From: Diadophis punctatus similis
Lineage: Eukaryota; Chordata; Lepidosauria; Squamata; Dipsadidae
Length of the DNA: 64,000 bases
Assembly: GCA_023053685.1 (NCBI GenBank)
Contig: JALIGW010000010.1
Span: 9,155,012-9,219,011, forward strand
Reading direction: 5' to 3'
Each line of letters begins with the position of its first letter. Positions within the stretch are counted from its first letter, which is position 1. Positions 1-11,485 of the stretch are shown one piece after another. The notes below the pieces were generated by a model, which was not told the origin of the DNA, did no database searches, and was given only the letters and a program-made list of their open reading frames with translations. The position numbers were made by a program, and so were the translations under genes.

Positions 1-165
1 GACAAACCCAGAGGTGAACCCAGTATAAACCCAGATTAGAGGAGAAATATACAGTTCACACAGAACAGAGTAAACCAGTCATAGCCAGCTATAAGTACAA
101 GATACAGCAACAGAAACAAGACTGTAACAGAATAAATACATAAACAAACAAACAAACAAACAAAA
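1..165 (+). other. Leader of truncated Copia element
   Basis: A-rich, non-coding sequence just upstream of a Copia-type gag start. It ends in a short (CAAA)n run at about 146-165, immediately before the ATG at 166. It is probably the 5' untranslated leader of the element. The LTR and primer site lie outside the window or are not recognisable. Confidence 0.45.
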
Positions 166-350
166 ATGCCCAGTAACAAACCTGAAACAAAGATTTCATT
201 TGCGAATCTGACAAACCAGAACTACCAGTCGGAAATTCAAGATGAAAATGCTGCTAATAAGAGAAGATATGTGGAAATGTATAAATGAAGTTAGGCCAGA
301 ATACCCTTCAGATGAGTGGCTAGAGAAACATCAGAAAGCTCAGAGCACAA
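166..350 (+). pseudogene. Copia gag N-terminus, frameshifted and truncated
   Basis: The reading frame opens at ATG 166, and after about 20 codons a small deletion near 231-235 moves the coding match into the frame of ATG 242. The two pieces carry the N-terminal pattern of Ty1/Copia gag (DUF4219/UBN2 type): an Asn-Tyr motif, then KFKMKMLLIREDMWK, then the DEWLEKHQKAQSTISLS helix. Gag packages the element RNA into cytoplasmic particles. Only about 60 residues remain before the match stops at the palindromic junction near 351, so protease, integrase and reverse transcriptase are absent. The assignment rests on the pattern of residues; no search was run. Confidence 0.7.
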
Positions 351-430
351 TCTCTCTTAGCTATATATATAGAGAGAGAGAGCTAAGAGAGGGGAGGGGG
401 GAGGAAACGTTGCGGAGAATTGGGGGTGTA
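351..430. repeat. Inverted repeat and purine-rich junction
   Basis: tctctcttagct at 351-362 is repeated in reverse complement at 381-391, around an 18-base loop of TA and GA repeats. A G/A-rich stretch follows to about 420. This marks the join between the Copia fragment and the truncated 3' side of L1-a. Confidence 0.7.
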
Positions 431-1907
431 TATTATTAAATAACGCCTTCAGAGGTTCCACCATTTCATCCTGTAGGTTTTTGTAGTAAACAGCTGTTAA
501 ACCATCTGTACATGGAGCCTTACCCATTTTTAGCTGTTTAATAACCGCCAAGATTTCCTCTGAAGTTATCAATTGGTTTAAAGGTTCAGTCTGCTCCTTA
601 GAGGCTATATGTATATGCCCATTTTGCAAATATCTATCTATATCTTCCTCTTTGACCTTGTCCCCCTTATACAACCCTGAATAAAACTCTAAAAAAGATT
701 TTTTAATCACTTCATATTCAAAAACTTCTTTCCCCTTATACTTAATTTTTTCTACTATTCTTGATTTTTGCTTTTTTCTTAACATATAAGCCAACCACCT
801 GCCTGGTTTATTTGCGTTGCAAAAAGTATTGTGTTTAGCGTACTGTAAATTAGTTGCTACTTGGTCTGCCATTAACATATTAAATTGAGCTTTTAATAAA
901 TTAATTGTTTCTTTAATTTTCTTATCTTATGGTTTGGAAATTAGAGCCCTCTCTTGTTTTTTAATTTCTTCCTCCAGTTCTTTTCTTTTAAATTCCTTCT
1001 TCCTTCTATATTTATTATTCAGATATATTAAAACACCTCTCATATAAGCTTTACTTGCATCCCAGACCATCTGTATTGATGTACCCTTCTGCATATTCAT
1101 AACAAAAAATTCATTCATAAATCTTTTACATTCTTTTACATTATCCTCATATCTAAACAGGTTATCATTTCACCTCCAAGACCTTCTGGGTCCGTGACTA
1201 AGTTCCATTTCCAACCAAACGGGGCTATGGTCTGACAATACCCTCGTGCAAATTTTCGTTCTCTTCACCCTAGAAAAAAGATCATTAGTAATTGAAATAA
1301 AATCAATCTTTGAAAATGATTGGTGTCTATCTGAATAAAAAGTAAAATCCTTTTCTGCAGGGTTTCTTTCACGCCATATATCTCTCAGATCCCAGTCTTC
1401 CATCATCTCGAAGAAGGATTTGTACAATCTTGCTCTTGAAAAAATATTTTGCTTAGGACCCTTCTCTTTCTTAACATCCAGAACACCATTCCAATCCCCT
1501 AAAAAAATGCAGGTTTTGTATTCCCATTGTATCAGCTTTGAGTGCAGAAGGTCATAAAATCTTTCTTGTTGTTGATTCGGAGCATATATGCCAATCACAA
1601 GTATTTTCTGTCCTTTTATTAAAAGTTCAATTGCTAAAAATCTTCCTTGGTCATCTGCTTCTATTAACTTTTCAATCAAGTCTTTTTTCACATATATAAC
1701 AATACCATTTTTCTTTTCTGAAGCTGTTGCAACAAAGTGTGTGCCTAATCTTGTATTCATCAAATATTTTTGATCTTGTGTCCTTATATGAGTCTCTTGT
1801 AGACATATCAGGTCATTCGTAAATTGCTTTAAGTAATGAAATATTTTCCTCCTTTTCTGTGGAGAGTTCAAGCCATTAACATTCCAGGTAAGAAATTTAG
1901 TTCCCAT
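431..1907 (-). pseudogene. L1-a ORF2: endonuclease and RT start
   Basis: ORF2 of an L1 LINE encodes an apurinic-type endonuclease followed by reverse transcriptase. ATG at 1907 opens with FLTWNVNGLNSPQKRRK, and the endonuclease domain carries LQETHIR, IYAPNQQQ, GDWNG and SDHSPVW. An in-frame stop follows at about 1167-1169 and another near 924-926. All pieces stay in one frame. The RT N-terminus is reached with the motif around APCTDGLTAVYYK, where L1-b has APGTDG. The match ends near codon LFNNI, before the catalytic FADD box, so no active polymerase is encoded. Confidence 0.85.
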
Positions 1908-3165
1908 CTCTGGGCTTCTGAAGCGTCTGGAGCATATCCTGAAGATCTACCTTAGATTTTTCTTTTGGTCTCGCTCCTCCCACCGCTTCTGATTTAGGAG
2001 TATCTTGAAGTGCCATCTGTTGTCTTTGTTGTCTCAATTCTTGTCTCCATTTGGCAGCTCTGGTCTGTCTTTGTTCTATAATCATTTCCTGTCTATTAAG
2101 TACCTCTGGACTTTGTTCCATTTCAATGGCCAGCGAAACAGCTCCCTCTTGTACCACTTTCAACAATTCTTCTCTTTCTTGTTGTGTACCATCCCCCTTT
2201 CATTTTCCTTCTGGAGGTCTTGATGTGCCAGCCATTAGAACATCTTCATAAAAATCTCTGGCTTTCTGAACCGTATTAAGTCGATATCTCGCTCCCATGT
2301 GTGTAACCACCAATCCATTTGGAATTTCCCACCCGTATTGTACTTGTTGTCTTCTCAACTCTTCCACCAGGAAGGTATAATCCTTCCTGGCTTTCAGCAT
2401 TTTGGGGGGAATTTCCTTCATTGTCATCACTTCTTGTCCCTCCACTTGGAGCTTGTTTACAAATGTTGCTTGTAGAATATCATTACGTAATGTTCTTGTA
2501 GTAAAATAGATCACAATATCTCTTGGTAGATTTTTGTTTCTAGCCACCCATGAATTAACTCGGTAAATTTTATCAATCTGCCATGCCAAATCTTCCTTCT
2601 TCACTCCAAGTGCTTGCTCAAGTGCCTCCAGCATAATTTCCTTCAGGTTCTCCTGTTTGTTCTCTTTGACACCTCTTACCCTTATTGCAAACTCCATGTT
2701 TCTATATTGCATAATTACTATTTCTGCCTCCTCCCTCTCAACTTTATTTACCACTTCTCCTACTTTGGCTCCCAACACTGCAGTAGTTTGTTTAATTTCT
2801 TGTAATTCCTCTTCCATAATCTCATAATTAGTGGCCAGTCCAGAAAAAGCATCAATTATATCTTCTCTAATCTCTTTGTTGCGAATTGCAATATCATCAG
2901 AGACATCCTGTATTCTCTCATTAGTCTCATTAATTTTCTCATTGATTTCAGTAATTTTCTCATTGATTTCAGTAATTTTCTCATTGGTTTCATTGATTTT
3001 AAGGTTAAATCTGGCTGCTAATTCAGCTTGCCTTAATTTGAGTGTTTACTGCAACATTGGAAGCATTAATGTCTGAGTGGAGGGGGCTGGCATTTTAGAA
3101 GCATGGCTAGGAGAGCTATCCGCGCTCGCTGCTCCTTTCGAAGAGGTGATTTTTTTTGAAGCCAT
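1897..3165 (-). pseudogene. L1-a ORF1: coiled-coil RNA-binding protein
   Basis: ORF1p of L1 is a trimeric nucleic-acid chaperone that coats the LINE RNA. ATG at 3165 starts a Ser/Lys-rich head. A heptad-like stretch built from repeated INEKITE units lies near 2940-3010 and predicts a coiled coil. Then come the RRM-like part (MEFAIRVRGVKE, LPRDIVIYF) and the C-terminal domain (MKEIPPKMLKARKDYTFLVEEL). In-frame stops occur near 3047 and at about 2200. The C-terminal tail is Gln/Arg-rich and ends at TAA 1899-1897, overlapping the ORF2 start by 11 bases. Confidence 0.8.
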
Positions 3166-3808
3166 TAGGAATTTTGCCAAACTAAATACTATTTACTTCA
3201 GTCTTTATGTTTAAAAATAAGAGAAAAAAAAAAGCCAGAAGCCAGGCAGCCAAAAAGAATTTTTATCAGAGAAAAAACAGAGACAGATTCAAAGTCCAAG
3301 GTTTTCAGAGAGAGAACTGATAGTGAAAACAAAACTCAGCTCTTAACTTTCGCTTTCATGCCCAAAAGCCTCCAGTGCCATTTTTTTGTCACTTTGGTAA
3401 TTAGTTACTTCCACAATGCAAATCGACATTAAAAAAACTTTCGCTACTTGCCGTTTGCCATTTAAGCCTCCTGGCTCTTTCCGCCTGCTACAGTTTCTTT
3501 ATTACAAGTTTGTTGATTGCAGGGATTGGGCACAGCTTCTTGCTCCGCTGAAGCGGAGACTTCCCGAGTCCGGAGCTGTGACGGGTTCCTAGGGAGCCCT
3601 CACCCTTCACGCCCCAGAACTTCACCTGGGGCACTAGGGGGGCTCTACCTTACCCCGCCGGCTCTCCTCACTCCCCTTCGCCCGGGGAGGAGATGATCGA
3701 GCCACCAGACAGCTGTTTGGCTGCCATTCTGGCGGCGAACAGTGTTCGGGAACGAGCGCTCTAAAAAGAGCATCTTCGGAGCTGCGGAGCCAAACCTGAA
3801 TTCAGTCC
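3166..3808 (-). promoter_or_regulatory. L1-a 5' UTR with internal promoter region
   Basis: GC-rich leader upstream of ORF1, presumably holding the internal promoter as in other L1s. It shares a block with the two HAL1-like elements: a GGGAGCCCTCACCCTTC-like stretch, then a hairpin (gccccag 3611-3617 with ctggggc 3626-3632), then ctaggggggctctacc. The far end, ggagccaaacctgaa, matches the 5' start of HAL1-1. Confidence 0.65.
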
Positions 3809-4982
3809 ACAAGTCTTAAAGTTGCCAAGTTTGAAGACCTCTGTTATAATTTATGGTTCCTTTATGTTCTGATGAGAGTTTCCTGTGACAGTTGAAACCA
3901 TTAAACAGCAAGGCTCATTGTGAATGTACACTGTACACTTTATTTGATTTGTATGGCTATGTAATCATCCTCTGCTATCAATTTGTATGGTTACATAATA
4001 ATTCTCCACTACCATTTATATAGAATAAAACAGAATTTTCTAACATTTTCTAATGTCAATGAAACAAAGATCCCTCTCATACAGAGTATAACAATGTAAT
4101 GTAATGAAATAAAGTGCTTATCAGAAAATCTTGCATTTACCTTTAAAGTAACAATGCCATGGATGATTGTGTGCTACATTTTATCTGCAAATTCACTAGA
4201 TTCTTATTTTCTTATTACCATCTTTGTCTGATTTATTATCTGTGCATCCCCATACAGTATACGTACAACTTGCTCACAATTCTATAGACTATAGAAAGCC
4301 TGGCTAAATTGTATAAATCAGTCAAAAATATAGTGTAATTATTTACAATATTTTTTGCCTTTGAGAAGCCATGTGTGATAATGATTAGCCAGTGTATTGT
4401 TTTGAGAAGGACCTAAGAAGACTACTGGAAAATTTAATTATTTGGCTGTAATATGCACGTTTTGTTGAACCAGCACAGTTAGTTATTTTTAGAGACGGAA
4501 ACAGAATCTACTTTTGATCACCACTTTGAAAGCTTCATTAGTACACTGCTATTCAGCTCTACAGCTGCTTCTCTCTAATAGCTGAAAGTAATCAAACTGT
4601 AAACCCATCTTTCAGGAATCCTCAAAGTAGCTCTGTATTTATAATGCTATACTAGCAGTCTTTAAAGACAGTATCTGTAGAGTTTGTTTTCCAATATGGT
4701 ATATTTACTAAAGAATGTAAAAAATTGCATTTTTCTAAGGTTTCTTTAAAAAGTATCTAATATTTGTTTAAGAAGTGAAAAAGCTACCATTGCTTCTTCA
4801 TTTTGTAGTGAAGGAATAGTAAATTAATAAAACTTTCTACAACACCTCATAATTTAAATTATCTGCAGTAAGTAAAATAATATGCACCTTTCAAATCACC
4901 AATAAATATCAAATAAATGTAATGTGTGTGCTAAAAGAACTTATAATTAAATGCTTAAAATTCTATTCATGTTAGATTAGAG
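3809..4982. other. AT-rich intergenic sequence
   Basis: No coding pattern, repeat family or RNA gene is recognisable on either strand. Confidence 0.5.
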
Positions 4983-5116
4983 CAGGGGTGTCAAACTGGC
5001 GGCCTTTGGGCCTGATACGTCATGCACAGGCCACGCCCACCTCAGCTCTGCAAATGGGAAAAATATCATGAAACATCACGTGATGGCAACGTGACATGGC
5101 AAGTTTGATACCCATG
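4983..5116. mobile_element. Short hAT-type MITE
   Basis: A 134-bp element with imperfect terminal inverted repeats, caggggtgtcaaact on the left and agtttgatacccatg on the right. Its flanks are gattagag (4975-4982) and cattagag (5117-5124), an 8-bp target duplication with one mismatch. TIR sequence and 8-bp duplication are both typical of hAT transposons. There is no coding capacity, so it would depend on a hAT transposase elsewhere. Confidence 0.85.
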
Positions 5117-6121
5117 CATTAGAGTTGGCTGGGAAAGACCTGGGCAAGAATTTCAGTAGTTTTCATGAAATACTTTTTTATATTTTTGGCTACATTCTCA
5201 AACCCACAGAACTATGCACATTTAGTGCAAATCCAGCTAAGTTCAGTAAATGTGTTAATTTAAATGAACAGCAAGACGTAGAGCAGTCTTTGACCTCTTT
5301 ACTACTGTTCCTTTGAGAAAATTATAAGTAATGGATGGAGAGCTATTTAATTAAAAAAAACTCTCCGTGGTTATGCATGATTAAATTCACAGCCTAATAA
5401 AGATTAACATATAACATTTGCTTGTTTTAACAATGCTCCATGGGCCTATAGAGCTGTGAGAGGACAACAGTTATTCCTGTGACTAAGACTTAATACTGTT
5501 ATAGTGGCTGATCTGCTTTTAATCTGCTTGTTCTGGATATTAGAATCACAACAAATATATTTTTATTATTTTTTAAAATAATAAAATACTTGATTTGTAG
5601 TTGATTTATCTTGGTATTTTCCTTCAATTAAATTGGTAGAAAAAACCAATTGATTTTTTAAAATGTAGTTTTTAATTAAACAAATTTATGCACAAATACA
5701 GAAACACACTTAATTCAGTAAAGCTGTATTCAGTTTGCTGCAGGTTATTCTGATCTCTTAGAAAGGGAGAACTGCCAGGTGAAAGGTTGGCTGGGTTTTG
5801 ACACATGGTTAAACAGCAGGCCTATTCCTCTTTCAAAACCATTGCCTATCAGAGCAGTATAACTGATATATGGTTTTGCTGCCAGTTGATGCTGTTGGGA
5901 GTAGAAGAAAGAGCAATGTATTCTACAGAGGAATTGAGTAGAGAACACTGTTGCCCAGCTGCAAGCAAAACTAGAGGCAAGAGGGATTAGCAAATGGAAG
6001 AGTAAAATCTATGCCAGTGTAGTTTCTATTGGCTCCAAAATGGGAGTAGAGCTGTGGAATAGAGAGCCCCATAAAATAGTAAACGTCTTTTTGACATTCA
6101 TTGAAAATCTTGAAAGGATTT
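5117..6121. other. Intergenic sequence
   Basis: AT-rich, with no recognisable gene. The longest open frames (5745-5993) are overlapping and unlike known proteins. The last five bases (gattt, 6117-6121) are the left target duplication of Gypsy-A. Confidence 0.5.
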
Positions 6122-6342
6122 TGTAATGTATTGAAAGACTGGAGAAGTTCTCACTCCAGTCCGACCAGGGATTTGCATAGGCGTAGCCTGATTGGCTGCC
6201 TGCTCGCCAGACTCCGATTGGCTGCCGGTTTTGCCGGCTCCCTATTTAAATCCCTGACCTTGCTTCGCTGAAGTATGTACTGAACGGAATAAAGAGCTGA
6301 AGTCACTGCCTCGCCTCTAGCCTCTTTTATGGGGACTCAACA
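6122..6342 (+). repeat. Gypsy-A 5' LTR
   Basis: Begins tgtaatg and ends actcaaca. A TATA-like ctatttaaat lies near 6242 and an AATAAA polyadenylation signal at 6288-6293. It lacks the ccacag present in the 3' LTR. Confidence 0.93.
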
Positions 6343-6344
6343 TC

Positions 6345-6362
6345 TGGCGACGAGGATGGGAT
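6345..6362 (+). other. Primer-binding site, tRNA-Ser(GCT) type
   Basis: tggcgacgaggatgggat begins two bases after the LTR. It is the reverse complement of the 3' end of vertebrate tRNA-Ser(GCT), including its CCA, as I recall that tRNA. The position is right for minus-strand DNA priming. Confidence 0.75.
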
Positions 6363-6459
6363 ATCCTTAGACAAAGACATTCCAGCCGACCGGAAGGAAG
6401 TGAACCACAAGGTGCCAAAATTGAATCCTGGACAAAGGGTCAGACTTTAAGAGGCCAAG

Positions 6460-7315
6460 ATGGCATTATCTTACCACCCGCCGACACCATTCAACCAAGG
6501 AAGAGAGACCTGGGAAAATTACCTAAAAAGATTTCGGTGTTTCCTGAGAGCAAACAACATGAGCGCAATCTCGGACGACAGGAAAAGGGACATGTTCCTG
6601 ACTCACTGCGGACCAGACATTTTTGATACGGCTGTAGCACTACTGGAGCCAGCTACAATAGAAGGGACCACATGGTCGAGATTACAGGAGGTGCTGAAGA
6701 AACACTACAACCCCACACCTTCCAAAGTTGTGAGCCGATACCAATTCTATGAACGTCTGCAGCAAGAGCACGAGAGTATTAACAGCTACATGACCGCCTT
6801 TGCGGAAAATAGCAGTCTACTGCAAATTCACAAACCTAGATGAAGTGCTGTTGGATCAGCTAGTGCGAGGAGTTCGAGATGAAGCACTACAAAAAAGGTT
6901 GCTAGCAAAAGATGATGGCCTTACACTACAGGTGGCTTTAAAGGAGGCCACCGCAGCTGAGACGTCTGCCAAGGCTGCCGATGTACTCAGAAGAAAAATT
7001 CCGCACGCTCAAGTAAAGGCAAGTTCCAAAGTAAATGAAACCCATGCTCAGAGTCCCATAGAAGAAGCCGAGGAAGGCGAGGAGGAAGTCTTCCGAATGG
7101 AACACCGTCCAGGCCGGAGATTAACACCTTGTCCCAGCTGTGGGGGACCGCATCCCCGAGCATCATGCCAGTTCCGGGACGCGGTGTGCCACAGATGTGG
7201 GAAGTTCGGCCACATAACAAAGGTTTGCAAGGCGCCGCGTCCCCCTCCAAGAGGGCAAAGCAGAAGTTTCTACACAAACGATGCCAGGCAGGAGGACAGA
7301 GGTCAGTACAGGTGA
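6460..7315 (+). pseudogene. Gypsy-A gag, frameshifted
   Basis: Gag forms the particle and binds element RNA. ATG 6460 opens with MALSYHPPTPF followed by the Retrotrans_gag helical region (YLKRFRCFL, LTHCGPDIFDTA, HYNPTPSKVVSRYQFYERL). A frameshift near 6808-6812 moves the match into the next frame, which continues with KFTNLDEVLLDQLVRGV. Two zinc knuckles close the protein: CPSCGGPHPRASC (variant spacing) and the canonical CHRCGKFGHITKVC. The protease frame follows after a gap of about 28 bases. Confidence 0.85.
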
Positions 7316-7342
7316 CCCAGCAATTTCACCCCATCTGCGGGA

Positions 7343-10300
7343 ATGAATTGCATCCGAATAAATCAACTCGATGGTGACAAAAAAACCCCGACATTCATCA
7401 CCCTGCTGGTAGAGAAATCCCCTTGCCGAATGCAGATAGATATGGGCTCATCTATCACAATTGTTTCCTGGGCTACAGCAAAGAGAGCCATGCCTAACCT
7501 CACTCCGGAGCAACTGACAACACAAAGAATAAAAATCACAGACTGCCAAGGGAACCAGATTCCCGTGATGGGAATCAAATGAGTGAGAGTGCAATACGAA
7601 GACCAGGAAGTAAGCCTCCCGCTAACAATCGCCAGAGACCACATTCCAAGCCTACTAGGGTGCGACTGGAGCAAAACACTGAGAATCAAGCTGACCAGAG
7701 ATGACAAGGAGATCAACGCGACAATTGTGGATGGCTGCGACGACCTGCTACAGGAGTTCCAGGAGGCGTTTGACCCATCTCTGGGCAAGTATGTGGGCAC
7801 CCCTATATCTTTTAGCTTAGACCCCAGAGTTCAGCCAGTGAGGTTACGCCCCAGGAAGGTCTCCTTCGCATTAAAACCCCTCATAGATAAAGAATTAGAT
7901 AGGTTAATAGCTCAAGGAATCTTAGAGCCGGTAGACCACGCTAGATGGGAAATCCCCATAGTACCAGTCTTAAAAAGTGATGGGTCTGTGCGCTTATGCG
8001 CTGACTATAAATGCACTTTAAACAAAGTATTGCAACCAAGTGCATACCCGGTGCCAGTGGTACAGCATTTGTTACACACGCTTGGGCCAGGCACCATTTT
8101 CGCTAAGCTTGATCTCGCGCAAGCGTATCAGCAACTTCTGGTCGACAGCGAGACTGCTCTAGCGCAAACCATCGTGACCCACTTTCAAATGTAATAGGTT
8201 GCAATTCGGCATTAGCATAGCGCCAGGGATTTTCCAAAGAATAATGGAACGGGTATTGAATAAAATCCCAGGGGTCGTTCCCTATTTTGATGATGTACTA
8301 ATAACTGCAAGGGACAAAACCCAATTGAAAGAAATGGCTGAGAGAAGTACTCTCGAGATTCAAATCCGCAGGGCTCAGAGCGAAGCTCAGTAAGTGCCAG
8401 ATAGGGGTCTGTGAGGTAGAGTTTTTGGGGTACAGAATAGATGGATCCGGATTACACCCCACCAAAAGCAAGTTTAGGGCCATCAGAGAGGCTCCGGTGC
8501 CCACCAACAAGACAGAGCTAAAGGCTTTCTTAGGACTTCTTAATTTTTTGATATAGAATAGAATTCTTTATTGGCCAAGTGTGATTGGACACACAAGGAA
8601 TTTGTCTTTGGTGCATATGCTCTCAGTGTACATAAAAGAAAAGATACATTTGTCAAGAATGGTTGTCATAGGGTTCAAGTAAGCAATCAGGAAACAAACA
8701 ATCAAAAAAAAAGACTTCTTAATTTCTACAGCACGTTCCTAAAAAATAAAGCGACCGTCGTGGAACCGCTGCACAGGCTGCTTGCAAATAATGCATTGTG
8801 GGTTTGGGGACACACGCAAGCACAAGCTTTCGAGGCAGTGAAAAACTTATTATTGCAAGACAGTGTTTTAATCCAATTCAATGAAACCTTGCCGGTGGTA
8901 CTAGTATGCGATGCATCGCCTGTTGGGTGGGGGCAGTGCTTAGCCACAGACTTCCGGATGGCCACGAAGCCCCATTGCCTATTTCTCAAGAACCCTCTCA
9001 GCAGCAGAGAGGAAGTACGGCCAAATTGATCGGGAAGCACTATCATTGGTCGCAGGAGTAAGGCGGTTCCATGAATATTTATATGGGCAGCATTTTGAGC
9101 TGGTCACTGATCACCAGCCCTTATTAGGGCTATTAGTGGCTAACAAGCCCATGCCAGATGCTATGCCCCCGAAAATGCTCAGAAGGGCCCTTTTTCTGGC
9201 TGCTTACTCCTACTCGCTGACTCATAGACCCGGGAAGCACATGGGCAATGCAGACGCGCTGAGTTGCTGCCCCTTGCCAGATTTAGTGGATGACCCCACT
9301 CCGGGCCTTCCAATCCTCATGATAGACATTGACAAGCCGGGGCTGATTATAGCAAAAGACATTGCAGCTGGAACAGCCAGAGACGCCGAGCTCAAAACGG
9401 TTATGAACTGGGTTAAGAGGGGGTGGCCAAAGGGGCCATTTGGAGCCAGTTTCCAACCATACGCAAAGCGACAACATGAACTGGGGGTGCAAGGGGGGTG
9501 CTTACTGTGGGGTGAGAGGGTCCTCGCTCCTCTGTCGCTACGAGAGGATATTCTAAGGGGGCTACATGAAGGGCACCCAGGGATGGTTAGAATGAAGGCA
9601 CTGGCACGAAGTTATGTGTGGTGGCCCAACATGGACAAACATAGAGGACTGGGTCGCGGGGTATACTCCGTGCCAAGAGTCCAGAGCCCTACCCCCCCAA
9701 ATCCCCAACCCTTGAATGGGAACAGCCCAGGGCCCCTTAGTCACACATACATTTGGAGTTCGCAGGCCCGTTTCACGGGCAAACATTCTTAATAGTAATA
9801 GATGCTTACTCGAAATGGCTGGAGGTAGTTTTGATGCACAACACAACAACAGAAGCGGTTATCCGAGCACTGAGGAAGTTATTTGCAACACATGGGTTGC
9901 CAGACACACTGGTATCAGATAATGGGCCACAGTTAACATCAACAGGTTTTGAGGGGTACCTAGTAAGTCTAGGCATTAAACACACATTGATTTCTCCTTT
10001 TCAGCCGAGCTCCAATGGCTTTGCGGAGAGAGCAGTAAGGGCAATGAAGGAAGCCCTGGGCCGGGTGGAGCCGGGAGACTGGCAGGCACGCATAGATAAG
10101 CTGCTAGCCACACAACACATAACACCAAGCACGGTTACAGGGAAAAGCCCTGCAGAGCTCTTGATGGGACGGAAACTCCAGTCCACCTTAGATAGGCTAC
10201 ACCCAAGTTACTGTAGTAATAGAGAAACGTCCAAAACAGCACAGATTAGGGGTTTCAAAATAGATGACCTAATATATGCAAGGAACCATGCAGAAGGGCC

Positions 10301-10721
10301 ATTATGGGTTCCTGGGAGGGTCCTGGAAATAAGAGGCCCAAAATCCTATATAATAGAGTTGGAGGATGGCCAGAAATAGCGACACCATATAGATCAATTA
10401 TGAGGGCGCCGGCCATTGAATACTGACTGGGAGGGCCCAAGTTCTAACATCTCGCTTCCAACAGCTACAACTAATTTCCCGGAGCCGGAGTACTTAGCTG
10501 GCAGTCCGGAGGTGCCCTCCAGTGATGACACAGAGTCCACACCCGATAAATCCAACATCGGTAATGAGGGATTCCAGAACAATCCACAGATGGAGCCAGA
10601 GAGCAATAACACGTCCTCCCTGGCTCCGGCCAACGCCCCGACTGAACTGCGCAGGTCAAGTAGGCTTACTAGACGTCCTACGTATCTCGAAGACTACGTA
10701 TGCAAATTAACATCAAGTTGA
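7343..10721 (+). pseudogene. Gypsy-A pol: PR, RT, RNase H, integrase
   Basis: Pol supplies protease, reverse transcription and integration. The protease active site reads DMGSS instead of the usual D-T/S-G. A stop at 7580-7582 precedes the RT. RT motifs include ICAD-like LCADYK and the catalytic YFDDVL. Further breaks occur near 8192 and 8390, and a SINE interrupts the RT at 8547-8712. RNase H is seen as VLVCDASPVGWG and LVTDHQPLLGLL. Integrase has the HHCC region (LHEGHPGMVRMKALA), a frame change near 9650-9750, then D-D-E residues in DAYSKW, SDNGPQ and GFAERAV. A C-terminal tail (10416-10721) ends in RRPTYLEDYVCKL. No functional polyprotein remains. Confidence 0.9.
8547..8712 (+). mobile_element. 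SINE-like retroposon inserted in Gypsy-A RT
   Basis: A 166-bp non-coding insert ending in a run of A, flanked by the 13-bp duplication gacttcttaattt (8534-8546 and 8713-8725). The tail and duplication show LINE-type retrotransposition on the plus strand. The body (ttattggccaagtgtgattg) looks like a dispersed squamate repeat, but I cannot name its family. Confidence 0.85.
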
Positions 10722-10732
10722 AGGGGGAGGGA
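10719..10732 (+). other. Gypsy-A polypurine tract
   Basis: tgaagggggaggga directly precedes the 3' LTR, the expected plus-strand primer. Confidence 0.85.
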
Positions 10733-10959
10733 TGTAATGTATTGAAAGACTGGAGAAGTTCTCACTCCAGTCCGACCAGGGATTTGCATAGGCGTAGCCT
10801 GATTGGCTGCCTGCTCGCCAGGCTCCGATTGACTGCCGGTTTTGCCGACTCCCTATTTAAATCCCTGCCACAGACCTTGCTTCGCTGAAGTATGTACTGA
10901 ACGGAATAAAGAGCTGAAGTCACCGCCTCGCCTCTAGCCTCTTTTATGGGGACTCAACA
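10733..10959 (+). repeat. Gypsy-A 3' LTR
   Basis: Near-identical to the 5' LTR, with the extra ccacag after the TATA-like region. It is followed by the right target duplication gattt. Confidence 0.93.
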
Positions 10960-11063
10960 GATTTGATATTTCCATAAAGCAACCAGCACAAAAAATAGTA
11001 TCTGTCTGCATTTGAATGATCTTCAGTAAATGGAGGTGAAAGTGAATGGAGATTTCAGAGCTT

Positions 11064-11075
11064 TATATATATATA

Positions 11076-11117
<42 letters not shown>

Positions 11118-11121
11118 TGTG

Positions 11122-11185
<64 letters not shown>

Positions 11186-11485
11186 CTGTACATACATACT
11201 GTACATACATACATACATACATACATACATACATACATACCTACATACATACATACATACATACATACATACATACATACACATATATATATATATATAC
11301 ATATATACATATATCATATATATATATATATATATATATGCATACATACATACTGTACATACATACATACATATATACATATATACATATATATATATAT
11401 ATAAATACACATATAAATACACATATATATACATACATATACATACATATACATACATACATACATACATACATACATACATACA

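Larger units (their letters stand above)
431..3808 (-). mobile_element. L1-a: L1-type LINE, 3'-truncated
   Basis: An L1-clade LINE read on the minus strand: GC-rich 5' leader (3166-3808), ORF1, then ORF2 overlapping it by 11 bases. Homology to L1-b at 40216-44969 stops at about 431, in the reverse transcriptase N-terminus, so most of the RT, the C-terminal part, the 3' UTR and the poly-A are missing. Loss of the 3' end with the 5' end retained is the reverse of normal LINE truncation. No target-site duplication is visible. Confidence 0.85.
6122..10959 (+). mobile_element. Gypsy-A: complete but defective Ty3/Gypsy element
   Basis: A 4838-bp LTR retrotransposon bounded by LTRs of 221 and 227 bp and flanked by the 5-bp duplication gattt (6117-6121 and 10960-10964). 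In order it has LTR, primer site, gag, protease, RT, RNase H, integrase, a C-terminal tail, a polypurine tract and LTR. The LTRs differ by about four substitutions and one 6-bp indel, which suggests a fairly recent insertion. The body carries several stops and frameshifts and a 166-bp SINE. Protein motifs most resemble Gypsy-B1 in this window. Confidence 0.93.

Noticed and set aside
5745..5993. Overlapping opposed ORFs of 61-82 codons
   Set aside because: No motif, no neighbours, and length expected by chance in this composition.
7163..7366. Antisense ORFs in Gypsy-A gag
   Set aside because: Shadows of the gag zinc-knuckle region.
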